Source of the DNA: Shinella fusca
Lineage (GTDB): Bacteria > Pseudomonadota > Alphaproteobacteria > Rhizobiales > Rhizobiaceae
Length of the DNA stretch: 64,000 bases
Reading direction: 5' to 3'
Assembly: GCF_014203155.1 (NCBI RefSeq)
Contig: NZ_JACHIK010000006.1
Span: 62,001-126,000 of the forward strand
Under the pieces are notes generated by a model, which worked only from the letters and a program-made list of their open reading frames with translations, did no database searches and was not told the origin of the DNA. This document shows, piece after piece, positions 30,617 to 41,657 of the stretch. Every line of letters begins with the position of its first letter. Position 1 is the first letter of the stretch. The translations under genes were made by a program, and so were the position numbers.

Positions 30617-31648
30617 TCAGACCCAGCCGGAAAGCTCGCGGCGCACGACCTTTTCGAGGACCGCCATGCCCTCGGGCGTGTCGTTGAGACAGGGAATGTG
30701 CGCGAACTTCTCGCCGCCATTGTGCACGAAGCTCTCTGCCGCCTGTTCGGCGATCTCCTCCAGCGTCTCAAGGCAGTCGGAGACGAAGCCGGGATTGAGG
30801 ACGGCGATGCGCTTCACGCCCTCCTGCGCCAGCTTCTCCACGGTCTTGTCCGTATAGGGCTGCAGCCATTCCTCCGGCCCGAAGCGGGACTGGAAGGTGA
30901 CCATCAGCTTGCCGTCCGCCCAGCCGAGCCGGTCGCGCAGAAGGCGTGCCGTCTTCTGGCACTGGCAATAATAGGGGTCGCCCTTCTCGAAATAGCTCTT
31001 CGGAATGCCGTGGAAGGAGGCGAGCACCCGTTCCGGCTCCCAGTCGAGCGTGGCGAGGTGCTTTTCGATGGAGACGGCGAGCGCGTCGATATAGGCCGGG
31101 TCGTCGTGATAGGGCGGCACGGTGCGCAGCGCCGGCTGCCAGCGCATCTTCAACAGCGTCTCGAAGGCCTTGTCGTTGACCGTCGCGGTCGTCGCCGCCG
31201 CATATTGCGGATAGAGCGGGAAGACGAGGATGCGTTCGCAGCCCTCTTTCTGGAGGTATTCCATGCGCGAGGCGATGGAGGGCTGGCCGTAGCGCATGGC
31301 CCAGTCGACGACGACATGCGGATGGTCGGTGAGAGCCTTGCCCATCAGCTCGGCCTGGCTGCGCGTATAGGTGCGCAGGAAGCTCTCGTTGCGCTCCTTG
31401 TTCCAGATCGTCTCGTAGGCCTTGCCGACCTTGCCGGGGCGCGTGTTGAGCACGATGCCGAAGAGGATCGGATACCAGGCGATCTTCGGCCACTCGATGA
31501 CGCGCTTGTCGGTGAGGAATTCCTTGAGGTAGCGGCGCATGGAGGCATAGTCCGTGCCGTCCGGCGTGCCGAGATTGACGAGCAGGACGCCGACCTTGCC
31601 GTGCTTGGCGGGGGGATGGGCGGCGGGTTTTTCGGCGATGTCCTGCAT
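30617..31648 (-). CDS. hemH: Ferrochelatase
   Basis: 343 residues. It inserts Fe2+ into protoporphyrin IX in the last step of haem synthesis. Visible motifs are GVLLVNLGTPDGT at the N-terminus, FPLYPQYAAATT, SFHGIPKSYFEKGDPY (the catalytic His) and VTFQSRFGPEEWLQPYTD with Glu near a second metal site. A final IAVLNPGFVSDCLETLEEI is typical. Transcribed alone. Confidence 0.96.
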   Translation of the reverse strand: MQDIAEKPAAHPPAKHGKVGVLLVNLGTPDGTDYASMRRYLKEFLTDKRVIEWPKIAWYPILFGIVLNTRPGKVGKAYETIWNKERNESFLRTYTRSQAELMGKALTDHPHVVVDWAMRYGQPSIASRMEYLQKEGCERILVFPLYPQYAAATTATVNDKAFETLLKMRWQPALRTVPPYHDDPAYIDALAVSIEKHLATLDWEPERVLASFHGIPKSYFEKGDPYYCQCQKTARLLRDRLGWADGKLMVTFQSRFGPEEWLQPYTDKTVEKLAQEGVKRIAVLNPGFVSDCLETLEEIAEQAAESFVHNGGEKFAHIPCLNDTPEGMAVLEKVVRRELSGWV

Positions 31649-31737
31649 GGTGCGGTCCTCAACGGGCGGGCTGTCGTGCCCTGGTTCTTCTTGTTGCGCG
31701 GCGGAGGCCGGCCGTCAGAATCGTTCTAAAAAGAAAT

Positions 31738-31765
31738 GCCGGCCCGGAAAAGCCCGGACCGGCGG
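31738..31765 (-). terminator. Intrinsic terminator after the 5'-nucleotidase gene
   Basis: Leftward: CCGGTCCGGGC, loop TTTT, CCGGGCCGG with one G-U pair, then CATTTCTTTTTAG. Confidence 0.7.
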
Positions 31766-31786
31766 AAATAGCGGAGACAAATTGTC

Positions 31787-33715
31787 TTATTTCGCGGGGA
31801 TCGAGAGCTCCGTGCCGATATGCAGCGCGCGCGGGCGCGGATTGCCGTTGGCTTCGGCGATCCTGTGCCACAGCGTGCCGTCGCCATAGGCGGCCTTGGC
31901 GATGTCCCAGAGCGTGTCGCCGCGGGCGATCACATGCTTGCCGCCGGCGGACGCGGCGGATCCGGATGCGGCGGTCGCCGTTTCCGAACCGGCTGCCGGG
32001 GTGGTTTCCGCCGTGCCGGACGCGGTTTCGCCCGTCGTTGCGGCGCCCTCGGTCGATTTCGCGGCCGTTTCATTCGTATCGGTCGCGGTTTCGGCCGTTG
32101 CCGGGGCGGCGGCCTTAACTTCGGTGATGCGGCCGTCCGTCGCCGGCTTGTAGGGCCGGTGGGCGGCGAGGTAGTCGGCGACAACCAGTTCGAGGTTCGG
32201 GCCGAAGTCGTAGGGGTTCACGGCGGATTTCGCGAAGACGGCATAGCCGTCGCCGCCCGCGCGCATGTAGTTGTTGGAGACGATGCCGTAGGTCTTCTCC
32301 GGATCGAGCGGCACGAAGGCGTCGCCCTCCTTCACCTCGACCGAGACGATGCGGCTGCCGGCCGGCTTCGAGCGGTCGAAGGAATATTTCATGCCGGAGA
32401 CCTGCGGGAAGCGGCCGGCGCCTTCCTCGATCTGGCTGAGGCCGTTTTCCAGCGCGGCGAGAAGGTCGGAGCCCTTGAGCTGGAAGGTGGCGACCGTGTT
32501 CTGGAAGGGCAGGACCGACAGCACCTCGCCCATGGAGACCGGGCCGGCGTCGATGGAGGAGCGCAGCCCCCCGCCATTGGTGATGGCGATGGTCATGCCC
32601 TGGCTCTTCGTGCGGTCGAGCAGCGCGTCGGCGACGAGGTCGCCCATCTCGCATTCGGCCGAGCGGCAGGTCTCGCGCGAGCCGTCGATGGGCCCGGCGC
32701 TTTCGGCGACGATCTTGCTCTTCAGCTCCTCGATGGGGGCGGCGAGTTCCTTGATGCGGGCAAGCACCGCCTCGTCCGGCTTGATCGTTGAATCGATGGC
32801 GATGGGCGCGCCGGAGGCTTCCTTGACGATACCCGCGTCGTCGAAGACGACCTTCAGGTCGCCGAGATATTTCGAATAGGAGCCGGCCTGCACGACGGGC
32901 ACCTTGTAGCCGCCGGGATTGTCCACCATCGTCGGATAGGGGCCTTCCGCCTTGGGGTCCGTGCTGGAGAGGAAGGAGTGACTGTGGCCGCCGACCACGA
33001 CGTCGACGTCGGGGATCTTGGCGATGGCCGCAAGGTCGCGCGGATAGCCGACATGGGTGAGGGCGATGATCTTGTCGACGCCCTGTTTCTTCAATTCGGC
33101 GACGGCGGCGGTGATGTCGGCGACGTCGTTGCCGATCAGCACGTTCGGGCCGGGCGAGGAAAGCTCCGGCGTGTCGTTGGCGACGGCCCCGACGATGCCG
33201 ATCTTCTGGCCGCCCTTGTCGAGGACGATATAGGACTTGATGCGGTCGCCGATCTTCGAGCTTGCGCTGGCGGCGACATTCGCGGTGACGACCGGGAACT
33301 GGACCTTGTCGAGGAAGGTGGCGAGCCCGTCCTCGCTGTCGTCGAATTCATGGTTGCCGACGGTCATGGCGTCGAACTTCATGAGGTTGAGGAACTCGGC
33401 CTCCGCCGCGCCCTTGTAGGTCGTGTAGAAGAGCGAGCCCTGGAAATTGTCGCCCGCATTGAGCAGCAGCACGTTCTTGCCGGCAAGCTTCTGGCGCTCG
33501 GCGTCGATGGCGGTCTTCAGCCGCGCGACGCCGCCGAAGCACTCGTTCTTGCTCTCCTCCTCGGCCGAGCAGGTCGAATCGAACTTGTTGATCGATTCGA
33601 TGCGCGAATGCAGGTCGTTGATGTGCAGGATGTTCAGTTCGTAATCCGCGAAGGCCGAACCGCTGGAGAGCACGATGATGGAAGCGGCCAAGAGGCCGGA
33701 TCGGAAAAACGTCAT
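31787..33715 (-). CDS. 5'-nucleotidase/2',3'-cyclic phosphodiesterase (UshA type) with C-terminal LysM domain
   Basis: 642 residues from ATG 33715 (MTFFRSGLLAASIIVLSS), which has GAGGAGACGAG upstream. Signal peptide to about residue 23. The metallophosphatase domain (about 24-290) has NILHINDLHSRI, LNAGDNFQGS, VGNHEFDD and VVGGHSHSFL metal motifs. The 5'-nucleotidase C-terminal domain (about 330-520) has ITNGGGLRSSID and NNYMRAGGDGY. A 60-residue Thr/Ala/Glu linker follows, then a LysM module (about 592-640, HVIARGDTLWDIAKAAYGDG). The LysM end should tether this nucleotide-scavenging enzyme to peptidoglycan, an unusual addition. Confidence 0.93.
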   Translation of the reverse strand: MTFFRSGLLAASIIVLSSGSAFADYELNILHINDLHSRIESINKFDSTCSAEEESKNECFGGVARLKTAIDAERQKLAGKNVLLLNAGDNFQGSLFYTTYKGAAEAEFLNLMKFDAMTVGNHEFDDSEDGLATFLDKVQFPVVTANVAASASSKIGDRIKSYIVLDKGGQKIGIVGAVANDTPELSSPGPNVLIGNDVADITAAVAELKKQGVDKIIALTHVGYPRDLAAIAKIPDVDVVVGGHSHSFLSSTDPKAEGPYPTMVDNPGGYKVPVVQAGSYSKYLGDLKVVFDDAGIVKEASGAPIAIDSTIKPDEAVLARIKELAAPIEELKSKIVAESAGPIDGSRETCRSAECEMGDLVADALLDRTKSQGMTIAITNGGGLRSSIDAGPVSMGEVLSVLPFQNTVATFQLKGSDLLAALENGLSQIEEGAGRFPQVSGMKYSFDRSKPAGSRIVSVEVKEGDAFVPLDPEKTYGIVSNNYMRAGGDGYAVFAKSAVNPYDFGPNLELVVADYLAAHRPYKPATDGRITEVKAAAPATAETATDTNETAAKSTEGAATTGETASGTAETTPAAGSETATAASGSAASAGGKHVIARGDTLWDIAKAAYGDGTLWHRIAEANGNPRPRALHIGTELSIPAK

Positions 33716-33819
33716 GGTTCTCGTCTCCTCGTTTGCCCGCGGCGATGCGCGGGAGGGGCTGCGCGATGTTTTCACCGCTTCAGGGCAACTTCAAGCGAAA
33801 AGACGGCGGCCTCCCGAAA

Positions 33820-33844
33820 CGAAAAAAGGGCCTTGCGGCCCTCC
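33820..33844 (-). terminator. Intrinsic terminator after omp10
   Basis: Leftward: AGGGCCGCAAGGCCCTTTTTTCG, a GGGCC/GGCCC stem with a U tract 20 bases past the omp10 stop. Confidence 0.85.
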
Positions 33845-33863
33845 GTTCCGGTATCGGCGGCGC

Positions 33864-34235
33864 TTACAGGCGCCGGGTGAGCGAGAACTGTGCACCCTCT
33901 GCGGTGGTGCAGTTGAGCTGGCTCTGGCTGACCAGCGCGCAATTGACCTTGGACTGGGTGTTGCGCACCAGCGAGGTCATGTTGATCTCCACCAGCGTCG
34001 GCGAGGTGTTGATGTAGGTGCCCGATGCCAGGAGCTGGTTCGTGTCGGTCGTGCGCGTCGTGAACGTGCCGGCGGTGAAGCTGGAGACGATGCCGTTCGG
34101 ATCGACCCACGAGCCTTCCACGCCCTGCGGCACGGGGGCCTGGGCCACCGGCAGGCCGCGCGGCGAACGGTCCGACATGCAGGCGGAGAGCGCTACGGCG
34201 GCGGTGAGCAGGCTCACGATTGCAATCGGCTTCAT
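33864..34235 (-). CDS. omp10: Outer-membrane lipoprotein Omp10 family
   Basis: 123 residues from ATG 34235. Signal peptide [19 protein letters not shown] ends in a lipobox (LSAC, Cys19). The mature domain (about 45-123) is a small beta-rich unit ([33 protein letters not shown]) with two Cys that could pair. It resembles Brucella Omp10, a surface-exposed lipoprotein in that genus. A ribosome-binding site GGGAG precedes. The gene is monocistronic with its own terminator. Confidence 0.87.
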   Translation of the reverse strand: MKPIAIVSLLTAAVALSACMSDRSPRGLPVAQAPVPQGVEGSWVDPNGIVSSFTAGTFTTRTTDTNQLLASGTYINTSPTLVEINMTSLVRNTQSKVNCALVSQSQLNCTTAEGAQFSLTRRL

Positions 34236-34344
34236 CTCAAGTCTCCCAGGGTCATGGCGGCGCGAACCGCCCGGCAGGTCCGGCGAACATGCCGTGAAGA
34301 ATCGTCGAAAGCAAGACGCGGCGGGCATTATCCCATTGAAAGCG

Positions 34345-34380
34345 AAGACGCCCGCGGCTTTCGCGCGGGCGTTCCGGTTT
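34345..34380. terminator. Hairpin after homospermidine synthase
   Basis: ACGCCCGCG and CGCGGGCGT pair around GCTTTCG, located 20 bases past the hss stop. The T tract is weak on the leftward side and somewhat better on the rightward side. Confidence 0.55.
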
Positions 34381-34398
34381 TGCGTCTGCGCCGTCCGC

Positions 34399-35850
34399 TC
34401 AGCGGACGAGGACGTTCCTGAACTGCCACGGGTCCTTCGTGTCGAGGTCTTCCGGGAAGAGGCCCGGGCGGCCTTCGAGCGGGGTCCAGTCGGTATAGTG
34501 GCCTTCGACCGGGCCGAGATAGGGCGTCTGCACTTCGAGGCAGCGCTTGTAGTCGACCTCGTCGGCCTCCACGATGCCGGCTTTCGGGTTCTCCAGCGCC
34601 CAGACCATGCCGGCGAGAACGGCCGAGGTCACCTGCAGGCCGGTCGCGTTCTGGTAGGGAGCGATGCGGCGGGTTTCCTCCAGCGACAGGCGCGAGCCGT
34701 ACCAGTAGGCGTTCTTGTCGTGGCCGTAGAGCAGCACGCCCAGTTCGTCGACGCCGTCCACCAGTTCGTTCTCGTCGAGGACATGCAGCACCGGCTGCTG
34801 ATTGCCGCCGTTGCCGAACATCTCGTGCAGCGACAGCACGGCGTCGTTGCAGGGGTGGTAGGCATAGTGGCAGGTCGGGCGGTAGTCGACGTCGCCGTGC
34901 TTGTCGCGCACCGTGAAATAGTCGGCGATCGAGATGGACTCGTTGTGGGTGACGAGGAAGCCGTATTGCGGGCCGGGCGTCGGGCACCAGGAGCGGACGC
35001 GCGTGTTGGCGCCGGGCTGCTCCAGGTAGATGGCGGCCTTGCAACCCTTCTTCTGCTTCCTGGCGTTCTTCGGCATCCACTTCTCATGGGTGCCCCAGCC
35101 GAGCTCGGCCGGCTGCAGGCCTTCCGAGATGAAGCCCTCGACGGACCAGGTGTTCCAGAAGGTGTTGAAGGGCTTGGGGTTCTTGGTGCGCTGGGTGTCG
35201 CGCTCGGCGATGTGCACGCCCTTGACGCCGACCTTCTTCATCAGCTTCGCCCAGCCTTCGCGGTCGTGCTGATCGGGTTCCTCGAACTTGATCTCGAGGT
35301 CCTTCGCAAGGTTGACCAGCGCCTGCTTGACGAACCAGGAGACCATGCCGGGGTTTGCGCCGCAGGTGGAAACGGCCGTCGTGCCGCCCGGATTCTTCTC
35401 CTTCTCGCGGCGCACGGTCTCGCGCAGCGCATAGTTCGTGCGGTCGGCGTTCTTCATGTTCTTGTCGAAATAGAAGCCGAGCCAGGGCTCGACGACCGTA
35501 TCGATATAGAGCACGTCCAGCTTGCGGCAGAACTTGATGAGGTCGAGCGAGCCGGTGTCGACGGAAAGGTTGACGCAGAAGGCCTGACCTTCGCCTTCCT
35601 TGAGAAGGGGCTTCAGGAGGTCCTTGTAGTTGTCCTTGGTGACATGGGCCTTGACGTGGCGCACGCCGTGGCGGGCGTAGATCTCCGCGTCGGCGGCATC
35701 CTCGCGCGGCTCGATGACGATCAGCCGGTTCCGGTCGTACTTGAAATGACGCTCGATCAGCGGCAGCGTGCCGCGCCCGATGGAGCCGAAGCCGATCATC
35801 ACGATCGGGCCGGTGATTTCGCCATATACCGGATAGGTGCTGTCTGCCAT
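34399..35850 (-). CDS. hss: Homospermidine synthase
   Basis: 483 residues. The enzyme makes sym-homospermidine from putrescine with NAD+ as a bound cofactor. The N-terminal Rossmann motif is [15 protein letters not shown], followed by [38 protein letters not shown] and [12 protein letters not shown]. The sequence is highly conserved in alphaproteobacteria, where homospermidine is a main polyamine. Transcribed alone from a start with AGGAGAACC upstream. Confidence 0.95.
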   Translation of the reverse strand: MADSTYPVYGEITGPIVMIGFGSIGRGTLPLIERHFKYDRNRLIVIEPREDAADAEIYARHGVRHVKAHVTKDNYKDLLKPLLKEGEGQAFCVNLSVDTGSLDLIKFCRKLDVLYIDTVVEPWLGFYFDKNMKNADRTNYALRETVRREKEKNPGGTTAVSTCGANPGMVSWFVKQALVNLAKDLEIKFEEPDQHDREGWAKLMKKVGVKGVHIAERDTQRTKNPKPFNTFWNTWSVEGFISEGLQPAELGWGTHEKWMPKNARKQKKGCKAAIYLEQPGANTRVRSWCPTPGPQYGFLVTHNESISIADYFTVRDKHGDVDYRPTCHYAYHPCNDAVLSLHEMFGNGGNQQPVLHVLDENELVDGVDELGVLLYGHDKNAYWYGSRLSLEETRRIAPYQNATGLQVTSAVLAGMVWALENPKAGIVEADEVDYKRCLEVQTPYLGPVEGHYTDWTPLEGRPGLFPEDLDTKDPWQFRNVLVR

Positions 35851-35990
35851 TTGGTTCTCCTGCGGACGGCCGCTTTGCGCTGAAAATCAGGGCCTTCCGA
35901 GCCCCTTAGCATAGTATGGCAGCGCTAGAGCACAGATTTCTGTCACAATAAAGAGCGGCCGGGGATTATGTTTAATCCGGCCTCGATGCC

Positions 35991-36764
35991 TTACGTGAGA
36001 ACGCAGCGGATCAGTCCGCGCAGCGAATTGCCGGCAAAGATCGTGCCGCTCTTAAGGTCTTCCGGCAGCAGCCTCGCTTCGACGGCCCGGCCGGTTTCCA
36101 GCAGCTCTTCCCGCAGCACGCCGGCCAGAAGGCCCGAAGCGAGCGGTGGCGTCTTGAGGATGCCGGAACCGTCGTCGAGGAAGAGCGAGGTGATGGTGCC
36201 TTCGCAGACCTCGCCGCGCTCGTTGAGAAGCAGCACCTCGTCGGCCTCCGTTGCGGGAAACTCGGCGCGCGCGGCGGCGTAGAGGGTGCGGCGGGAGGTC
36301 TTGTGGCGCAGCAGCGGATCGGTGGAGGAGAGGCGGGTAGTCGCGATCCGGAGGCGCCAGACCGTGTTTTCGGCAAGGGGCGCGAAGGGTGCCGTCTGCA
36401 CCTCGATGCGGCCGTCGGGGAAGAGTTCGAGACGGATGCGGAGAGGTGTCGGTTGTGGCACACCCCCCTCTGCCCTGCCGGGCATCTCCCCCACAGGGGG
36501 GGAGATTGGGTGGGGGGACGCCTTGCCCATTTCAGTGGCCGCGGTTGAGAGATGACCTTGCCTCTTGCCAATCTCCCCCCCTGTGGGGGAGATGCCCGGC
36601 AGGGCAGAGGGGGGTAGAGCCTCATATAATGCGCTTTCCGCTTTCTCCGCCCCCGCCAACCCCAGCGCTGCGGCCGAGCGCGCCAGCCGCGCCAGATGCC
36701 GCTCCAGCCGCACGAAGCCGCCGCCCCGCTCCCACCGCAATGTCTCGATCAGCGAGAAATCCAT
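35991..36764 (-). CDS. pabC: Aminodeoxychorismate lyase (class-IV PLP enzyme) carrying an in-frame repeat insertion
   Basis: 257 residues; relatives are about 205. The enzyme releases pyruvate from 4-amino-4-deoxychorismate to give p-aminobenzoate for folate. The N-terminus MDFSLIETLRWERGGGFVRL, the PLP Lys in LLRHKTSRRTLYAAAR and the end VLLLNERGEVCEGTITSLF are normal for class-IV aminotransferase-fold proteins. Residues 51-101 (PPSALPGISPTGGEIG through ISPPVGEMPGRAEGG) are encoded by a dispersed hairpin element at 36463-36614 and have no counterpart in the family. They fall between an alpha-helical segment and strand PLRIRLELFPDG. The start overlaps the pabB end by 16 bp. Function may survive if the insert loops out (inference). 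Confidence 0.88.
   Translation of the reverse strand: MDFSLIETLRWERGGGFVRLERHLARLARSAAALGLAGAEKAESALYEALPPSALPGISPTGGEIGKRQGHLSTAATEMGKASPHPISPPVGEMPGRAEGGVPQPTPLRIRLELFPDGRIEVQTAPFAPLAENTVWRLRIATTRLSSTDPLLRHKTSRRTLYAAARAEFPATEADEVLLLNERGEVCEGTITSLFLDDGSGILKTPPLASGLLAGVLREELLETGRAVEARLLPEDLKSGTIFAGNSLRGLIRCVLT
36463..36614. repeat. Long-hairpin repeat, family A, copy 1, inside pabC
   Basis: Two perfect 47-bp inverted arms (36463-36509 and 36568-36614) flank a 58-bp unique loop. The arms contain CTGCCCTGCCGGGCATCTCC followed by CCCACAGGGGGGGAGATTGG. The whole element is 152 bp; it fills 51 codons of pabC without a stop. The second copy is at 58311-58464. Confidence 0.97.
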
Positions 36765-37906
36765 TGGTCCCCCACGGCGAAGCGCGCCTTCAGCAGGCAT
36801 TCCTCGTATTCGGCCTCGGCGGTGGAATCGAAGACGATGCCGCCGCCGACGTTGAAGACGGCGTTGCCGCCCTCGAAGAGCGAGATGGTGCGGATGGCGA
36901 CGTTGAAGCGCATGGTGCCGTCCGGGGCGATGACGCCGATGGCGCCGCAATAGGCGTCGCGCGGGCCGTCCTCCAGGTCGTGCAGGATCTCCATGGCGCG
37001 CATCTTCGGCGCGCCGGTGATCGAGCCGCAGGGGAAGAGGGCGGCGAAGATGTCGCGGATCGCGAGGCCGGGCAGGAGTTTCGCCCGCACATGGCTCACC
37101 ATCTGGTGCACGGTCGGGTAGGTCTCGACGGCGAAGAGCTTCGGCACGTCGAGCGTGCCGACCTCGGTGATGCGCGAGATGTCGTTGCGCAGGAGGTCGA
37201 CGATCATGCGGTTCTCCGCCTGCGTCTTCACGTCCGCCTGCATCGCGGCGACGATTTCCGCGTCCTCCGCCGCATTTTTTCCCCGTGCCGCGGTGCCCTT
37301 CATCGGATGCGTCTCGATCCAGCCGTCCTTGTCGACGTCGAAGAAGAGCTCCGGCGAGCGGGAGAGGAGAAGCGGCCCGTCGAGCGAGACGAAGGCGCCG
37401 TAGCGAACCGGCTGGCGCTCGATCAGCGACCAGAAGGCGGCGAGCGGATCGCCGGTCCAGCGGGCGCGGATCGGCATGGTGAGGTTCGCCTGGTAGCAGT
37501 CGCCCTGCCGCAGATGCCGGTGCAGGCGCTCGAAGCGGCTGCGGTAGGTGTCGAAATCCCAGTGCGCCTTGGGCTCGCTGAGGAAGGGTTCGTTCTCGAC
37601 GCGGTGACGCGGCCTTGCGAGCGGATGATTTTCCGCCGGCTTCTCGAAGATGCCGAAGCTCATCAGCGGGGTCGGGCGGTTTTCCTCCGCGAGCGGCGCC
37701 AGCTTCCTTTCGAAGAGATGGCCGGCCTCGTAGCTCATGAAGCCGGCGATCCAGTGGCCCTTTTCATGCGCCGCCTGCAGGGCCGCGAAGGCCGGCTCGA
37801 AGCCGGCGCGCTCGCGCACGGTGACGACCGCGACCGGATCGGCGAAAACCACCGTCCGGTCCTCGCGGTCGTCCCTGAGGAGCACAAAGCGTTCGCGGTC
37901 GGTCAT
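36749..37906 (-). CDS. pabB: Aminodeoxychorismate synthase component I
   Basis: 385 residues. Chorismate-binding domain enzyme that aminates chorismate in folate synthesis. Motifs are GDCYQANLTMPI, THPMKGTAARG, IVDLLRNDISRI, FPCGSITGAPKMRAMEII-like (FPCGSITGAPKMRAMEIL) and GIVFDSTAEAEYEECLLKA. The glutaminase subunit PabA is not adjacent. The pabC start lies within its last codons, so translation is coupled. Confidence 0.95.
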   Translation of the reverse strand: MTDRERFVLLRDDREDRTVVFADPVAVVTVRERAGFEPAFAALQAAHEKGHWIAGFMSYEAGHLFERKLAPLAEENRPTPLMSFGIFEKPAENHPLARPRHRVENEPFLSEPKAHWDFDTYRSRFERLHRHLRQGDCYQANLTMPIRARWTGDPLAAFWSLIERQPVRYGAFVSLDGPLLLSRSPELFFDVDKDGWIETHPMKGTAARGKNAAEDAEIVAAMQADVKTQAENRMIVDLLRNDISRITEVGTLDVPKLFAVETYPTVHQMVSHVRAKLLPGLAIRDIFAALFPCGSITGAPKMRAMEILHDLEDGPRDAYCGAIGVIAPDGTMRFNVAIRTISLFEGGNAVFNVGGGIVFDSTAEAEYEECLLKARFAVGDQWISR

Positions 37907-37927
37907 GCTTGTGTCCGGCGTTCGAGG

Positions 37928-39775
37928 TCAGGCCTTATCAAGCGCTTCCAGTTCGTCGATCAGCCCCTCGATCATCGACAGTCCCTTGCTCCAGAACGAC
38001 GGATCGCTGGCGTCGAGGCCGAAGGGCTTCAGCAGCTCGGTGTGATGCTTGGTGCCGCCGGCCTTGAGGAGGTCGAAATACTTCTCCTGGAAGCCGGTCT
38101 CGGCCTGTTGGTAGACGGCATAGAGCGAGTTCACCAGGCAATCGCCGAAGGCATAGGCATAGACGTAGAAGGGCGAATGGATGAAGTGGGGGATATAGGC
38201 CCAGTAGGTTTCGTAGCCCTCGGAAATGCGGATTGCCGGCCCGAGGCTTTCCTCCTGCACGGAGAGCCAGAGCTCGCCGATCTGGTCGGAGGTGAGCTCG
38301 CCTTCCTTGCGCGCGGTGTGGACCTTGCGCTCGAATTCGTAGAAGGCGATCTGGCGCACGACCGTGTTGATCATGTCCTCGACCTTCTGGGCGAGCATGG
38401 CTTTGCGCTCGCGCTTGTCCTTCGTCTTGTCGAGAAGGCTGCGGAAGGTCAGCATCTCGCCGAAGACGGAGGCGGTCTCGGCGAGCGTCAGCGGCGTCGA
38501 AGCCATCAGCGCGCCCTGGCCGCCGGCCAGCACCTGATGCACACCATGGCCGAGCTCATGGGCGAGCGTCATCACGTCGCGCGGCTTGCCCATGTAGTTG
38601 ACGAGCACGTAGGGATGCGCCGAGGGCACCGTCGGATGGGCGAAGGCACCCGGCGCCTTGCCGGGGCGCACCGGCGCGTCGATCCAGCCCTTGTCGAAGA
38701 AGTCCTTCGCGATGGCGGCCATTTCGGGGGCGAAGGCGCCGTAGGCGGCAAGCACGGTGTCGCGCGCCTCGCTCCACGGGATCGTCGCATCGGGTGTCTC
38801 GGGAAGGGGCGCATTGCGGTCCCAATAGTCCATCTGCTCCATTCCGAGCCACTTCGCCTTCATCGCATAGTAGCGGTGGGAAAGGCGCGGATAGGCTTCG
38901 CGCACGGCTTCCGCCAGCGCGGCGACCACTTCCGGCTCGACGCGGTTGGCAAGGTGGCGGCTGTCGGCGATGTCGGCAAAGCCCCGCCAGCGGTCGGAGA
39001 TCTCCTTGTCCTTGGCGAGCGTGTTGGTGATCAGCGTGAAGGTGCGGATGTTCTCCCGGAAGGTCGCGGCCAGCGCCTCGGCGGCCTTGCGGCGGGCCTC
39101 GCCGTCCGGCGACTGGAGCTGGTTGAGGGCGATCTCCAGCGGCACCTCCTCGCCGTCGATCGTGTAGCGGAGCGAGGCCATGGTCTCGTCGAAGAGGCGG
39201 TTCCAGGCGGCCGCGCCGGTCATCGATTTTTCAAGGAAGAGCTGCTCGGTCCTGTCGTCGAGCTGGTAGGGCTTGTCCTTGCGCAGGTCCTCGATCCAGG
39301 GGGCGTAGTGCGCTGCAAGCGCGTCGCTCTTCAAGGCGGCCGCGATGCGCTCGTCCGCTATCCTGTTGAGTTCAAGGGAGAAAAACAGGAGATGCGCGCC
39401 GAGGTCGGTGAGGCTGGCCTGCACGTCGCCGTAGAACTTGCCGTTCGCCGGATCGGTCGTGTTGGTGAAATAGGTGAGGCCGGCATAGGAGACGATGCGG
39501 CCCATCACGTCCTCCAGCGCCTCGAATTCCTTCACGGCTGCGCCGATGCCCTCGTCGCCCGTCTTTTCGGTCGCCGCGTCCAGCTTGCCCTTCCACTTCG
39601 CCTCGAAGGTGAGCGTGTCGGCCTCGGCCTTCTTCATGTCCGCCTTGAATTCGGCAGAATCGGGCGCGGGGTAGAGATCGGCGAGGTTCCAGCCGGGAAG
39701 GTCGCCGAGCGCGGCGCTGGCTGCGGCCTCTGCCGGCGCGAGGGCGATCGAGGGGGCGGGGAAAATGCGGTTCAT
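37928..39775 (-). CDS. pepF: Oligoendopeptidase F, M3 family
   Basis: 615 residues from ATG 39775; ATG 39781 two codons upstream is possible, but the AAAGAGAG ribosome-binding site sits at better distance for 39775. The zinc-protease motif HELGH is in TLAHELGHGVHQ, with the third ligand Glu in LTLAETASVFGEM. The N-terminal helical domain (about 30-330) and the catalytic domain are complete. It cuts oligopeptides of about 7-17 residues in the cytosol. It follows pabB on the same strand, 21 bp away. Confidence 0.94.
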   Translation of the reverse strand: MNRIFPAPSIALAPAEAAASAALGDLPGWNLADLYPAPDSAEFKADMKKAEADTLTFEAKWKGKLDAATEKTGDEGIGAAVKEFEALEDVMGRIVSYAGLTYFTNTTDPANGKFYGDVQASLTDLGAHLLFFSLELNRIADERIAAALKSDALAAHYAPWIEDLRKDKPYQLDDRTEQLFLEKSMTGAAAWNRLFDETMASLRYTIDGEEVPLEIALNQLQSPDGEARRKAAEALAATFRENIRTFTLITNTLAKDKEISDRWRGFADIADSRHLANRVEPEVVAALAEAVREAYPRLSHRYYAMKAKWLGMEQMDYWDRNAPLPETPDATIPWSEARDTVLAAYGAFAPEMAAIAKDFFDKGWIDAPVRPGKAPGAFAHPTVPSAHPYVLVNYMGKPRDVMTLAHELGHGVHQVLAGGQGALMASTPLTLAETASVFGEMLTFRSLLDKTKDKRERKAMLAQKVEDMINTVVRQIAFYEFERKVHTARKEGELTSDQIGELWLSVQEESLGPAIRISEGYETYWAYIPHFIHSPFYVYAYAFGDCLVNSLYAVYQQAETGFQEKYFDLLKAGGTKHHTELLKPFGLDASDPSFWSKGLSMIEGLIDELEALDKA

Positions 39776-39940
39776 CGTCATCTCTCTTTCAGGCGGGCGG
39801 AACGGCCCCTTGCTTGCGTCGGCAATGGTTAAAATGCAAGCCTTTCTCAAAACGGCATGTTCAACCCTTTCTGCCATGGTCCGCCAGTGTCCAGTTCCCT
39901 TGGGCGTGCATGACGCGCGCCTTCAGGCAAGGAGGTTCCA

Positions 39941-41473
<1,533 letters not shown>

Positions 41474-41657
41474 AACCCCCGTAAATCCCGGTCTTCCGGG
41501 ATTTCTCGATTGCCGTTTATTCCCTGTTAGTGGATTGTTCACTATAAGGGGCTCGCGGCGGGAAGTGTGGCGGATTTGCCATGCTCTCACCGCAATTGGC
41601 AGTCATCTGGGACAGCGGACGTTCGTTGTCCTCCGGACGGGGAAAGAGTTGGCAAAT

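Noticed and set aside
36389..39832. Rightward 1147-codon open frame opposite pabB and pepF
   Set aside because: It is an antisense by-product of GC-rich codon use; the leftward frames have full enzyme motifs and ribosome-binding sites, this one has neither.
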